From Sambucus nigra (taxonomy: Eukaryota > Streptophyta > Magnoliopsida > Dipsacales > Adoxaceae): 64,000 nucleotides of DNA. The notes beneath the pieces are model-generated. The model was not told the origin of the DNA, searched no databases, and saw only the letters and a program-made list of their open reading frames with translations. Of this stretch, positions 24,985 through 36,734 are shown in pieces. Made by a program: the position numbers and the translations under genes. The stretch lies in assembly GCA_949130495.1 (NCBI GenBank), contig OX422213.1:55313284-55377283 (forward strand), read 5' to 3'. The number at the start of each line of letters is the position of its first letter. Positions within the stretch are counted from its first letter, which is position 1.

Positions 24985-25800
24985 GTGCAACCAAAGAATG
25001 TGAATGAAGCTCTAAATGACTCTTTTTGGATTGATGCTATACAAGAGGAGCTCTCTCAATTAAAGAGTAATGACGTGTGGTATCTAGTACCTCGACCAAA
25101 AAATAAAAGGGTTATCGGCTCAAAATGGATTTTTAAAAATAAATCAGATGAATCTGGGATGATAGTTAGAAATAAAGCCAGATTATTAGCTCAAGGTGCC
25201 TCTCAAATTAAAGGAGTAGACTTCGAGGACAAAATTTCCCCCATAACTCGCCTAGAGTTTGTTCGATTACTCTTAGCAATAGCATGTCATTTACATTTCA
25301 CACTTTTTCAAAAGGATGTCAAATCTGCTTTTCTTAATGGTATTTTGACAGAGGAAACCTATGTTAAACAACCGAAAGACTTCATTGATCCTCATTACCC
25401 AAACCACATCTATAGATTGAAAAAGGAGATATATGGTTTAAAGCAAGCCCCAAGGCCTAGTATGCATGTCGGTCGAACTTTCTTATCAATAAAGGTTTTC
25501 AGAAAGGTGGAAATGACTAGACATTAATCCTAATTTTTTTTACAAACATGTCTTAATCGCTCAGTTTTATGTTGATGACATTATTTTTGGATCAACATCT
25601 CCTACTAAAGTTAAAAACCATTCAAATATTATGCATGGGGAGTTCCAAATGTAATTAGTGTGGGATCTACAATTCTTTTTAGGTCTCCAAGTCAAACAAA
25701 AGTCTGATGGATTGTTCATTTCGCAATCAAAATACACTTTAGAGTTAGTAAATATATTTGGTTTAGAAAATGATAAAGAAACTAGGACATGCATGATTAC
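24985..25800 (+). pseudogene. pol: Element A reverse transcriptase (broken)
   Basis: A 180-codon open stretch (24985-25527) carries the copia RT N-terminus: VIGSKWIFKNK, KARLLAQGASQ and QKDVKSAFLNGILTEETYVKQP, with the first catalytic Asp. The frame is then lost near 25465. The second motif QFYVDDIIFGS is at about 25561-25593 in a different register, followed by FLGLQVKQKSDGLFISQSKY. A stop in the IMHGEFQM region breaks it. Confidence 0.85.
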
Positions 25801-26510
25801 TTCAATCTAATTATCCAAAGATCAACATGGGACTCCGATCGATCCTACCCTTTATAGAAGTAGGATAGGTATCATGTTAGACCTCACTGCCTCGCGTCCA
25901 GATATCATGTATGTTATTTGTGTTTGTGCTCGCTATCAAAGTGTTCCTAAAGAGAGTCACCTATTATGTATTAAAAGGATTATCAAATACGTCAAAGGCA
26001 CTATAAATCTAGGAATATGGTACACCAATGATACATCTAGCACTATTATAGGATACACAGACGCTGATTGGGTTGGCTGTTACAATAACAGCAAAAGCTC
26101 CTCAAGCTCTTATTATTACATAGGTAATAACTTTGTAGGATAGAGTAGTAAAAAGAAAAACTGCACTTCCCTTTCCATAACCGAGTCAGAATATAAAGTC
26201 GTCGGTAGCTGCTGTGCTCAATTAATGTGGATAAAGCAGATGTTAAGCGATTATGGCATTACTGAAGATAAATTACATCTCTATTGCGATAACCAAAGTA
26301 CGATTAATACTTCCAAAAATCCTGTTAACCACTCGCATACCAAACACGTAAAAATAAGACGTCACTTTATTTTGCGAATTAGTAGAATGTAAGGAATTGG
26401 AAATTAACTATTTTCCCACAGAAATTGAATTGGCATATTCGTTCACTAAGCCTTTAGATAATTTAAGATTTGAGTCTCTAAGGAAATCTATTAGCATGAT
26501 AAATCTTAAT
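25801..26510 (+). pseudogene. pol: Element A RNase H (broken)
   Basis: Copia-type RNase H. The motifs are IMLDLTASRPDIMYVICVCARYQ and then YTDADWVGCYNNSKS (first catalytic Asp). A stop at 26141-26143 precedes SLSITESEYKVV and the YCDNQSTINTSKNPV segment. A shift near 26360 precedes the last helix (LDNLRFESLRKS) ending near 26510. Confidence 0.82.
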
Positions 26511-26862
26511 TAGTGTCTATTTTTTGTTAATATATGCTTAGTTGTGATTTTTCACCCTTTGTCCATTTGAGACAAAATGGGGAAGAAATGTTTGAGTCCA
26601 TCTTGAACATTTATATTACACTTCAACCAAACCAAAATGCTTGATCTCAGCTGTTTTATTTTCAGGAATTAGTACCACTGTCTTTATTGGATATATTTAG
26701 GGTATTGGTCTGTATTTATTTGAGTTATGTACTTTTTCATTTCTAGGATATGGTGTAGATAGAATTTTTGTATAGGATTAAGGTTTTCTTATCTTTTTGG
26801 TATCCCTACGAGTCCTAGGTGACTCAAAGGAGATTTTGTCTCATATTTCCAAAGGGGGAGAT
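26511..26862 (+). promoter_or_regulatory. Element A 3' leader with polypurine tract
   Basis: Non-coding sequence after pol. The polypurine tract AAAGGGGGAGAT (26851-26862) touches the LTR start. An additional purine tract (ATGGGGAAGAAAT, about 26577) fits the multiple tracts known for Sireviruses. Confidence 0.75.
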
Positions 26863-27097
26863 TGAAGCACATTATGTATATGACTTACTTGATTCTAATA
26901 TATGGGAGCTTACCTAGTTTGGAAATAAAGAAAAAATTTATGTCATCTTTATTTTTACCCTAAGCCTTATTGCCTCTTCAAGATTCAAAAATGTCTACAT
27001 CAACAAGAAGATGATTCTAAAGGTACAAAACCAACACACAACACTCTAGGCCGACATATTTTAAGTTCATTTTTCATATATTATATGTATATGTATG

Positions 27098-27128
<31 letters not shown>

Positions 27129-28587
27129 TAACAATTGCATTAAAATGATTTTCTACAATTTTTAATAATTTATAGGGATTTTTTAAACATTTAAAAACCT
27201 TTTTCTACAAATAATTTTAGGTTTTTAAAAATATTTGGGGTTGATTTTATATATTCAAAACTTCCTAAAATTTGGGTTGGGTAGAAATCGAAAGTGACAG
27301 AGAATATTGGGGTAGCAATTGAGATTAATTTGAAATTCAAAACACGCATTTGTAAGTTAATATAAGCCATACACGTGTTGCACATAGAATGACTGGATTT
27401 GTGTTTGTTTACCCTCACATACCTAAGATTATTTTATCATCCTCGGATCAATCCCTATCAATGGTGTGCATGCGTTTAAGCTTAATCCCAATACCATCCG
27501 TTTGATCCAATCAACGCTTGTTTAATTGCGGTGCATTGACAACCGTAAGATTTAAATTCAAACTTTCGATCAAATCTCAGCCATTGATTTGAGACCTGCT
27601 TCCAGATCCTTCAATCATTATTATAAATAGGAGCCCTCTTCCATTCAATTAAAAAGCTTAGGGGTTGAGACAAAAAGAGAGAAGAGAGAGAAAAATAAAA
27701 CTCGGGAGAAAATACAATACCTAAACCAAACTCTGTCCATTTTAGTTCAGAAAAATATCTTTGAGAGTTTTAGGGTTTTTGGTTCATAGAGTTATCCATC
27801 CTCTTTGGTTTTAATCTCTTTTCCAACACCTTCACTCCAAATTAGAACTTGTTTCTAAATATTGAAACTAGTAGATCTGATTTTAAAGTGATACAATCAC
27901 ATAGGTGTTAAATCTGATTTCTTTATCAAAAAATCATACTCTCTTGTCGGATTTACTTCTTATACGTTTTTATTTTCATTTAAACCCAACACTCTCTTAT
28001 TTCTCGTTTTACAAAACTGATTTGAGGGTTTCAAGGTCTAGATCTAAGTTTTTCATTTTGAAAAACGTGTAGATAGATAAAGATTCGAAGAATTTCATTT
28101 TTAAAGGTTCTCTAGAACAAAGATCTGAAAATAAGTTATATCGAAAGAAAACCTAATTTCAGTATTGTAAAATCCTTCATATCATTCTTAGAAGAATCTT
28201 GTAATTTGTAGGATATTTGTTTGTATAAGTGTGTGTGTGTGTGTGTTTATGCATGTGTTTAGGCGATACACACACAAACATCTTCACACAACCGCACTGA
28301 AATTGTGTGTTGGTTGAGAGATTTCGACTTCTGAGTTGACGTAAAGAAGGAGCTTAATGTGGTAAAACCCCACCCAAACACAGAAACATTCACGGGGGTC
28401 TCTACACATCAAAATAAAAATCCCCTAGAATAAGTTTTAAGGTAGAAGCAAGAAACGAAACTTAAACATACAATAAACACATATTGTGTTATTTAGTTTG
28501 TTTTCTAAAAGAGTTTCTTCAAGAAACAATTTTGGAACCTACTAGGCTTCTTTAACTTGTGTTAAACAACTTAGTTAGGTATTTTCA
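26863..28587 (+). repeat. 3' LTR of element A
   Basis: It runs from TGAAGCACA to TATTTTCA. The TATA box is at 27622-27629. It is about 256 bases shorter than the 5' LTR, because the segment corresponding to 1500-1865 is replaced by a shorter inverted block. Confidence 0.9.
28355..28469 (-). other. Inverted block inside the element A 3' LTR
   Basis: This 115-base stretch is the reverse complement of 1621-1735 of the 5' LTR (about 85% identity by hand, similar to the rest of the LTR). About 120 bases before and 130 bases after the block in the 5' LTR are absent here. Confidence 0.85.
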
Positions 28588-29330
28588 GTATCCATTGATC
28601 ATCCTTTGGAATATGCAATTTCCTTCTTCTTCAGCCATAGAGCCTCAACTCCCCAAATCAGCAGTAGACAAAATCTCTACAAGGGTTTAGAAGTTTGGAT
28701 TGTGTTCTTATTCATTTGGAAAAGTGATCCTAAAGGATTTAAGGGGTTTGGAACAAAAAAATATAGAGTTTGATCATAAAAATAACTCGAAAAAGGTTTC
28801 TTGAAATGTTTAATCACGCATCTCTATTTATAGGAAAAGTTGTTGTAAAGAGATAGGGATTAAAGATTTGAAAAGGAATTGATTAAAAATAAAAATTATG
28901 CATACTCATTCGATCAAACTGCAACCTCATTCAAACGATATACCCAATCTCGTTTGAACGACTTCCAGCAAAACTTTGAACGATATTCCAGAGCATACCA
29001 AAAAGGCGACCTTCACAACACGTTCTAACGACATGTCAATATCATTCTAATGAGTTAGTAATTTTTTCAAAAATTCTTTAAATTTGTTTTAAAATATTTT
29101 GAAAACTTTTATATGCAAACTCTTTTAAAAACAACCCCTAAAACATTAAGGATTTACCAAACCACTTCATAACACTTCTTGAATGATGTTGTGACGAACG
29201 ATCTTCATTCTTTCGAATTTCACCAACTTCTTCTCTTTATATACTTGAAAGTGGTCTTGAAGGTGCAGTGGGGTGTAATAGAATAGGCCAAATAAAAATA
29301 AAATGTGACATTTTAAATTTTGTGCTTATA
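28588..29330 (-). repeat. 3' LTR remnant of element E
   Basis: It lies on the LTR side of a minus-strand polypurine tract. The start reads TATAAGCAC on the minus strand, probably a mutated TG. It contains degenerate copies of the GTTTGAACGA motif (28925-29020) also clustered in the LTRs of element C. Confidence 0.55.
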
Positions 29331-30882
29331 AATCTCTCTCTTGTCTATTCCAGTACAAAACATAAACTGAAGTTAAATTGATCCCTAAGATTATTCAACT
29401 AATGCCCTACCAAAGCAAGAAATAGAACACGTAAATGTATAATTCTGCTACCTAAAATTTTCATCTTATGTAGTCCATGAAACTATAATCAAGGTAAAAT
29501 TACCTACACACATGAGACAAAAGAAATACCATGACACATATGAGTTTAAATAAAAATAAACTTCTCCTCAATCTATTCTCCCCTGTTTTGTCCGTAATAG
29601 AAAAACGGTAAGAAATAAATCATGGATAATAAGCATCACTAGAATACAAATGAAATAACGTCACAGAGATAAACAATTGAGCACATGCGATAAATCTCCA
29701 AAAGTCTTTCAAACGAGTATTTTTGAAATTTTTCATTGTTTCAAGAATAAAAAGTATATGTCTAAAAAGTAGATAGGGGTGCGAATACAATACACCATGG
29801 AATAACACTAAAATATCCGAATCATAAAAATGGAATTTAATTGTGTGAATATTTTGTATAGGCAAGTCAACTTAAGCACTCATAACATAAGTTCATGAAG
29901 TCAATGAGATACTTTTAAAGAAAGAACTCAATTTCATTCTTCGGTATAAGAATGTTGAACGTAAATGAAATTGACTCGACTTATGCAACATGCAATGAAT
30001 TTAAATTCTTCGCAAATCAATAACGCCAAACTATTTAATGTTTTTGAAGAGAGTCCGTTGTGAAAACCCGTTGATATTTTACTTTATAACACCTTCAAAA
30101 TCTCACATATTTAAGAAATCACTCTCAAAATTTTGAAGATATCACAATGCTCATTTGTAGCGAAGCATCAATGAAAGTAAAAAGAATGACTTTGGAACTT
30201 CTGTTTTTGTGTGCCGTTAATATTTTAGATTCCTTTTTCAAATGGTGAATTTTAACGCCCAGAGAATTTTATCTTTCATAGCCCCTTTACATTGCTTAAC
30301 ATAAAATATTTTTTTCCGAAAATGAAATCCGGGCTATGATTCTTACGAGCACCACTTATCTCTAGTAAATTTAGTTCGTTGTTAATCATGATTTAGATGA
30401 GAACACCATATTCGGCATATGATAAACAAGCACAATGTTCAAAAATTCTATGCATGTGTGCAATAAAGGTAATAAAAAGTCTAGCATGAAGAAAGTAATC
30501 ATCAACGGACAACAAAATGCTAACCACGCATTATTAAACACTCCAAAAAATGAATCCATGTATCAAAACACCGTGAAACAATCACATGCATGGATGGAAT
30601 GTAGGGGTGATTCGAATATCTTAATGCACATCCGTATACGGTGAAAAACTTAGAATACAAACAAAAATGTTTTTTTCAAAATTTTTATCAAAAAAAAAAT
30701 TTGAAAATTTTCAAACATTTTCTTTAAAAAAAAACAAAAATGTTTTTGCATTTTTCAAGATTTTTCAAAGAATAACTTATATAAACATAGAAATATAGAG
30801 AAATACAATAGAAATACAACCTAGAAATAGGGATAAATGATATAAACATGGTAATCACCATACACTAGATAAATTTCCCGAA
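29331..30882 (-). other. Element E non-coding 3' interior
   Basis: No supported gene. AT-rich sequence between RNase H and the polypurine tract, with A/T homopolymer runs near 30660-30770. Confidence 0.5.
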
Positions 30883-31610
30883 CTCAATCAACGGAAAAAA
30901 TACTCAAAGATTTCCTAAGATTTTCGAATCTAAGTGAATCGAAAGGTTTTGTGAAAATATTGATTAATCCGCGTTCAATGCTCACAAAGCTTAAGGACAC
31001 AACCTTCTCCTCAATGGGATCACGAATAAAATGCTCATGTATCCTAATGTGCTTCGTGCCGGAATGCTGTACTTGATTATGGGTTATATGAATTGCACTC
31101 GTATTATCACATAAAATAGTCGTTATGTCTTGGAAATCCCATAATCTTCCAACATTTTCTTCATCTATAAGAGTTGTGTGTAATAACTCCTGGTGGCTAT
31201 ATACCCGACCTCCATTGTGGACATCGAAATGGAGTTATGCTTCTTTCTCAACCAAGAGATATGAGCACTCCCAAAATAAAAGAAACCATCCAAGGTTCTC
31301 TTACAACCATCAGCATCCCCGGCATAATCGACTTCTGAATAGGAGGATAAACGGTCATCCATATCAAATTCATAAGAGTTCCACTCACAAATTTGATGAT
31401 ACATTTAAGTACGAGCAATTGAGACTCTTTTGGGGACACTTAATAATGTGCCCAAACTCCAACGCTAAAGGCAATGTCAGGATCGCTATAGGTTAAGTAG
31501 AGAAGACTACCTATCATGCTCCTATAAAGGGTTTTCTCTATGTCCTTACCTTGTAAGATCCTCCCTCGTGACTTTGATCATATTCATATGACTTGGCGAG
31601 TTATTATGAA
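30883..31610 (-). pseudogene. pol: Element E RT end and RNase H (broken)
   Basis: On the minus strand the frames show LYRSMIGSLLYLT near 31530, MSPKESQLLVLKCIIKFVSGTL near 31439, then the RNase H core SEVDYAGDADGCKRT and SMSTMEVGYIA (31404-31165). A frame change precedes the tail NIFTKPFDSLRFENLRKSLS, which ends near 30883. The order is the copia C-terminus. The usual first catalytic residue region (DADWAGD) reads EVDYAGD. Several shifts and stops are present. Confidence 0.75.
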
Positions 31611-32331
31611 AAATTAGGCTATGGACTTATTGAGGTGGTTCATAAGTAAAATTTGGGTAACATAGTGGCTTCTAAGCCATCAAATTGAAATTTTATATAC
31701 TAAAGTGAACATGGAGATTTTTGGAAATTGTTCGAATGAAAGTCATTGTCGTTCGAACGAGGTTCGAGGGACCTTCTAACGATTGGGAAATGCCCAATTT
31801 CCCTCACACTTTGGAATCTTGTTAGAAAGCCCACGTCTAAATAAGGTTCGTTTTTGTTTGAAGAAAAGGTTTTTTCATTAGAACGAAAGACACCTCACGT
31901 CCCTTTTAACCCTACGACTTCACCTCATTAGTACCTCGTTAGATCTCTCATTTGAATAAGAAGGAAACTCATTCGATCGAGGCCCACTTTCGTACGAACG
32001 ACAGATCAAATTTTAAAAATAAAGCACATTTTAATGTTATGCGACGATGTGGATTGTTTAATGGATAACATGTCGAGCTCTCAACCGCTCAGATTAAAAC
32101 GTAGGATAAATACTTGTTGGACCATTGGATAAAGGGTCGAGTTTGAGGCATTTTTGGCATTTAACCCTTAGGGTTTTGGAAAATTTAAATGAGGCTTTGG
32201 CTCATTTGGGGAATTTTTCATCAGATTTGGCCTCTCTCTCTCTAGCCCTTAGAGATCATTCTCCACTAACCCCCCCCCCCCCCTGCCAACCACTACCCTA
32301 GAACCACTATCCCTCCACCCAAAAACACCAT
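31611..32331. other. Unassigned LTR-like segment left of element C
   Basis: No gene is seen. It holds a GTTCGAACGA cluster (31735-31760), a promoter-like CT-rich stretch (32228-32250) and a C14 run (32270-32283). With 57217-58221 it forms the DNA into which C inserted, and it may be part of an older LTR. Confidence 0.4.
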
Positions 32332-32336
32332 AGTCT

Positions 32337-33561
32337 TGTTGGAAATGATGACCCCCAATTTTAAATTTTACGAAAAGAATTTCCTTTAAATGCGAAAGAG
32401 AGATGGTTCGACACAACAAATTTTAATTTCAACAAATTATAACTAAACAAAACTCAAAGTGAAATTAAATTAACCAAGAAATACATTTTTCACTTAAACG
32501 AAATTAATTCAACCCAGGTCCTAGAAATTTGCCTAACTAAATAATTCATCCATTTTTGCAAATTTAGGCCAAACCAAATTTTATCTAATAAAATTTATGA
32601 CTTGAATTAAATTAATGTTTACCTAAATTGAATTATCACCAAATTAAATATACCAATTTTATCATTTACCTGAGCATGTAAAAACCAACAACGGGAAAAA
32701 AAAAATCTCAGACGGCCCTAGCCTCAAATCCACTAAGTATGGTTTTACAATTACAAGACAAAAATACTTATAACACCTGAATTGACTCTGACAAGCCCCG
32801 AAGTTTCTTATTGTAACCACCTCTGCCTACCGAATAACCATGGAGGTCCATCGCAGCCTCAAAATCCACCGATCGGACTTTTCTGGTCACCGCCACCCGA
32901 ACATGGAGCGTTTCTCCAAGTGGGTATGTCACAGGAAACAAACTTCTTCTTTGTGGGATATAAAAGTAAAACCAAACTTCTCTTATTTGGGGTGTAGAGA
33001 TAAATCTGGTTCCAAACACTCCAAGCAAGGATATATATTAAGGAACTTGGAATAAACTAATATGGGTGTAAACCAAAAGTGTTTAAGGATGATTTTCTTA
33101 AAAAACAAAACACTCAAAACTTGAACCTTTTCATGGAAAAATTAAACTCTCAAAACCCTTTCTAGGAGATAGAAGAAAATGAAAAATTTACTTAGAAAAG
33201 GTTGGTTCCCGCACTAGATAATTCTGTCAAAAAGTAGTGGGGAAAACATAGTTGGAGAAAACTGCAAAAAATTGTTCCTGCGAAAGTCGTTCGAACGCCA
33301 TTTTCGTTCGAATGACATTCTCGTTCGAACGACTTTACTAACGATGTTCCAGAGGTGAAAAAGGAATCTAGTTAGAAGTCTTGTTCAAATGACCTGTGAA
33401 TCTCGTTCGAACGAGATTCTAGTTCGTTCGAACAACTTACCAGAAAATGCAAAATTCTTTTTAAGCCCAAAACTTTTTATGAAAAGTTCTAAAAACTATT
33501 TTCTGAGTAAAACAAAGTCGTTAAAATTATTTATAAAATACACCCAATAAATTTCCAAGCT

Positions 33562-33625
<64 letters not shown>

Positions 33626-33846
33626 ATTCATACCTTAGGAGCATTGGAGCTAATGTTGTTGACGTAGAAACGAGGCATACTAAACCGGCATATGATGAAG
33701 CTTTATACTCTTGGCCGCTACGACTTCAACTAACACGTCATAGGCTTGGATGGATACACTTGAACACCATCCTATGACTCAAATGTTTTTGTCCGAAATT
33801 GAGCCAACACTACATTAAAACTCAATTGGAGAATTGTGTCCTTACA
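32337..33846 (-). repeat. 3' LTR of element C
   Basis: In + orientation it runs from TGTTGGAAATG to GTCCTTACA. It contains a cluster of TCGTTCGAACGA-type palindromes (33285-33440) and a long TA microsatellite (33564-33622). Confidence 0.88.
33564..33622. repeat. (TA)n microsatellite
   Basis: About 59 bases of alternating T and A. The same site in the partner LTR (near 56974) has about 10 bases. Confidence 0.9.
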
Positions 33847-34625
33847 AATCTCCACCTTTGGCTATTCCGGGACAAAAATAAAATAAAAATCCTAAAGGGC
33901 CGTTAAGCTCTATTAGACTTAGAAAAATATCCCAACCAAAATAAAAATTACATAGCTTGACGCAAAACCCAAGGATCAGTATCTTTGCCGATGAAAGTTG
34001 CCATTTAGAAGAATTCCTGCACATTTAAGCAAACTATCAAATGTATAGGCAATATCAAGAATATTAAATGCATGTAAAATAAATACTCCCCCTAAATTAA
34101 TTCTCCCCTTTATCAAATAAATGACCTACTTATAAAGACGTCTCCCCTAAGATAAATCTCCCAAAATAAGATACGATTACAATAGGATTAGATACCATTT
34201 CTCCTCCTATCATTCTCCCCCTTTTTGTTCAGGAATAAACAAAGGATAAAACCAATTTAAACACGATGAAGCTTAGAGTGATAAGAGCATGAAAGCATAT
34301 GGGAAACAAAATCAAAACTAATCCATTCAAATAATAACGGATACCAACGAATATGCAAAAAAAAAATGATACCAATGTGATACAAAAGATACTAAGCATG
34401 TGATATCAATAACAGTATGCAACAAGATAGGTACCAATTATGAATTTGAAGCATAGATGGACTAGAAAGTGAGGCAAAGAAAAAGAAATACCATATATAT
34501 GTAGACATAATGAATATCACTAACGCACAATCACACATATATAGGTATAGACACAACACATGATACAAAATACAACAAGCTTTTCACACTCGTATGGAAA
34601 AAATGTGTCATATGGAAACGAAAGT
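33847..34625 (-). other. Element C 3' interior with multiple polypurine tracts
   Basis: No gene is seen. The minus strand holds the LTR-adjacent tract (33859-33847) and several further purine tracts, for example CAAAAAGGGGGAG at 34227-34215 and others near 34083, 34107, 34142 and 34200. Multiple tracts are characteristic of Sireviruses. The left target duplication of D (AAAGT, 34621-34625) ends it. Confidence 0.65.
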
Positions 34626-35428
34626 TGTAGACACCCCATTCTGTTACCCCGTAACTCTCCTTAGGTCCATAGTACCTCCCTTCATCACTACAAACCTAGG
34701 TCATACCCCGAGTACTGACCTAGAAGCCATCGGGCACTCCCAGTCTCCATTTGACCAAAAAGTCAAACTCTTCAGCTCGACTGAGGATGAATGAATCTTC
34801 GAAGGGCACTCAGACCCTTTCCAATGGTCCACTCCATGAGCAATTCCGACTTACCATGCGGATGAACGATCTGTTTGCGTCTGAAACTTGATCTAGAGGC
34901 CACCAGGCGCTCCCGGGCTGTGTTTGACCTAAGTTAACCTTTAGCTCTACCGAGGTTGAATGAATTTTTGAAGGGCACTGAAACCCCTTTCCAATGGTCC
35001 GCTCCGTGCATAATTCCGACTTACCGTGCAGACGAACGATCCGTTTGACTCCAAGAGGTCACCGAATGCTTCCAGGGCCCAGTTGACCAAAGTCAACTCC
35101 CCAAACGGGGTCAAACTCTTTGGAATGTCAAAGTACATCTCCTAACCTTTCCAACGGTCCATCCCATGAGCGATTCAAACTTACCATGCGGACGAACGAT
35201 CCGTTTGCGTCCGAATGATTCCCCGTCCAATGGACCGACAACTGCTTCTGAGCCATATTTGACACAAGGTCAACTCCCAACCCCGAGATCGGTCCAAACG
35301 ACTTTCAAAGGTCTCTGAATTATCTTTCCAATGGTCTACCCCGTGCATGATTATGACCAACGGTTTTCCCTTGGCAGCCAATTTTTCGAAAAGGTCTGAA
35401 ACACACTACTAAATGGAAGGTTCCAGAC

Positions 35429-35458
35429 CCTGCCTATCGGCAGGTGCCGATAGGCAGG
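35429..35458 (+). promoter_or_regulatory. Perfect 13-base-pair inverted repeat upstream of the D LTR TATA box
   Basis: CCTGCCTATCGGC, a 4-base spacer AGGT, then the exact reverse complement. It ends 34 bases before the TATA box. The partner LTR (51292-51321) has two mismatches. Confidence 0.8.
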
Positions 35459-35492
35459 ACCAGGTCTATGCCGATCAGCAGTGACCTGGGCC

Positions 35493-35500
35493 TATAAAAG
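35493..35500 (+). promoter_or_regulatory. TATA box of element D 5' LTR
   Basis: TATAAAAG follows a GC-richer U3 and is conserved as TATAAAAA at 51356-51363 in the 3' LTR. Confidence 0.7.
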
Positions 35501-36338
35501 GATGCCTTCACCTCATTTTCAAAGGGATGCCAGATCTGATAGAAATCGCTCTCAGCGAATCCCAAAAACCTCTCTCGAAGACAACGCGATTTCAACATCC
35601 AAATCAATTTCTAACTTCCACTTTTCATCATCCTTTTAATCAAACTTGGTGAATTAGCCACTCTCCATCATCATCCAAGTGCAAGGTCTGCTCTCCAACA
35701 TTCAAGATCAAGCTCAAGATCTTCAAGAAGGTCCAAATTTCTCAACTTTCTCTTAAATTCGCAATAACTTGTTTTATTACCTAGCACTTTTATTATCTCA
35801 TCTCACAGATCCTAATATACTTTTTATTTAGTATTATTGCACATCTCTTATTTTCATATAAATAAAACCCAAAAACAAGAAAAAGAGGTTTTGCTCATAA
35901 ATTCAAAATAGGGATTCTCATACTTTTCTCACACTTTTCTCACAACTAAAACACTTTTTCTACACACACACACACACACTCAAAAATAAGAGATCTCCCA
36001 CTTGGATTTATGGAATAAACCCCACCCCTCATTTTGTATGCGAACTACATGGACTTTGATGCCTTTATAGGCTACATAGGAGTCTTGGGATAAAACTCGA
36101 GACTCGAGTCCTATTCTCACTTTCTCCCTCATTTTCTACCTTCTCTAAATTCAATTTTCTTATATTTTATATACTTATTCTTAGTGACGTATTACTCCAT
36201 ATGTGTTATCATTCCATTATAACGATCAATGTAAGTGTAATTGCGTAAATCTTATTTTTGTAATATTATTTTTATACCTTCCTATGGATGAATCGCTTTA
36301 TCTCTCCCATGATACAAGTCGAGGATTCCTATATCCAC

Positions 36339-36370
<32 letters not shown>

Positions 36371-36716
36371 TATCACGGGGAAATTACAAAAGGGAAATAG
36401 TAACCATCCATGAGAGACCAAAAAGGCAGAATCGGTGCCTAACACCTTGCCATTTCGTAACTTATCCTCTGAACCCGTCTCGAATCATTTTGGTTTCGTA
36501 TGCACCAGTATGTCTTTGGATGCCATCCTTCGGGATGGCTTCCCCTTTTTCTTTTGTCTGTTTTGAGTAAAATAGACTCGCGACTCTAAATCTCTCTACA
36601 TTTTCACACCTCATCTCAAACGACGTCGACCGAAGCGCTTTCGAGAGGGATGCACGGGACCCAAGGATCCTTCCTTCATGCGCCCCTCCCGCGACGAGGA
36701 TCGGGTATGGCCATAG

Positions 36717-36734
36717 TGCCGACTTTGCTGGGGA
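36717..36734 (+). promoter_or_regulatory. Primer binding site of element D
   Basis: TGCCGACTTTGCTGGGGA, one base after the LTR end. It is close to the TGGCGACTCTGCTGGGGA type of Tat elements. Confidence 0.75.

Larger units (their letters stand above)
1..28587 (+). mobile_element. Element A: Ty1-copia (Sirevirus-like) LTR retrotransposon, interrupted by element B
   Basis: The two ends are direct repeats (1-1981 and 26863-28587). Inside them lie, in order, an initiator-Met-type primer binding site, a large gag with two CCHC zinc knuckles, an aspartic protease with DSG, a GAG-pre-integrase domain, integrase, RT with YVDDI, RNase H and a polypurine tract. PR-INT-RT-RH is the Ty1-copia order. The long gag with a second knuckle and the extra purine-rich tracts near the 3' end suggest the Sirevirus/Maximus lineage. 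The left target duplication lies outside the window; the right one would be GTATC at 28588-28592. Stop codons and frameshifts are present throughout, so the copy is dead. Element B splits pol at 5185, and the junction is abnormal (see findings). Confidence 0.9.
28588..31610 (-). mobile_element. Element E: minus-strand Ty1-copia remnant, cut by insertion of A
   Basis: Minus-strand reading gives copia RNase H (31610-30883), a 1.55 kb non-coding stretch, a polypurine tract at about 29346-29331, and an LTR start at 29330. The LTR is interrupted at 28588 by element A, so its remainder should lie left of this window. Purine tracts near 29560-29595 (minus strand GGGGAGAATAG and GAGGAGAAG) fit a Sirevirus-type 3' end. 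The 5' part of the element is not seen; an upstream truncation near 31610 is likely. Confidence 0.7.
34626..36715 (+). repeat. 5' LTR of element D
   Basis: It runs from TGTAGACACCCC to GGCCATA. It contains repeated 'AACGATCCGTTTG' phrases (34850-35215), a hairpin (35429-35458), a TATA box (35493-35500) and an AT-rich R/U5 with a short TA run near 36340. Confidence 0.85.
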
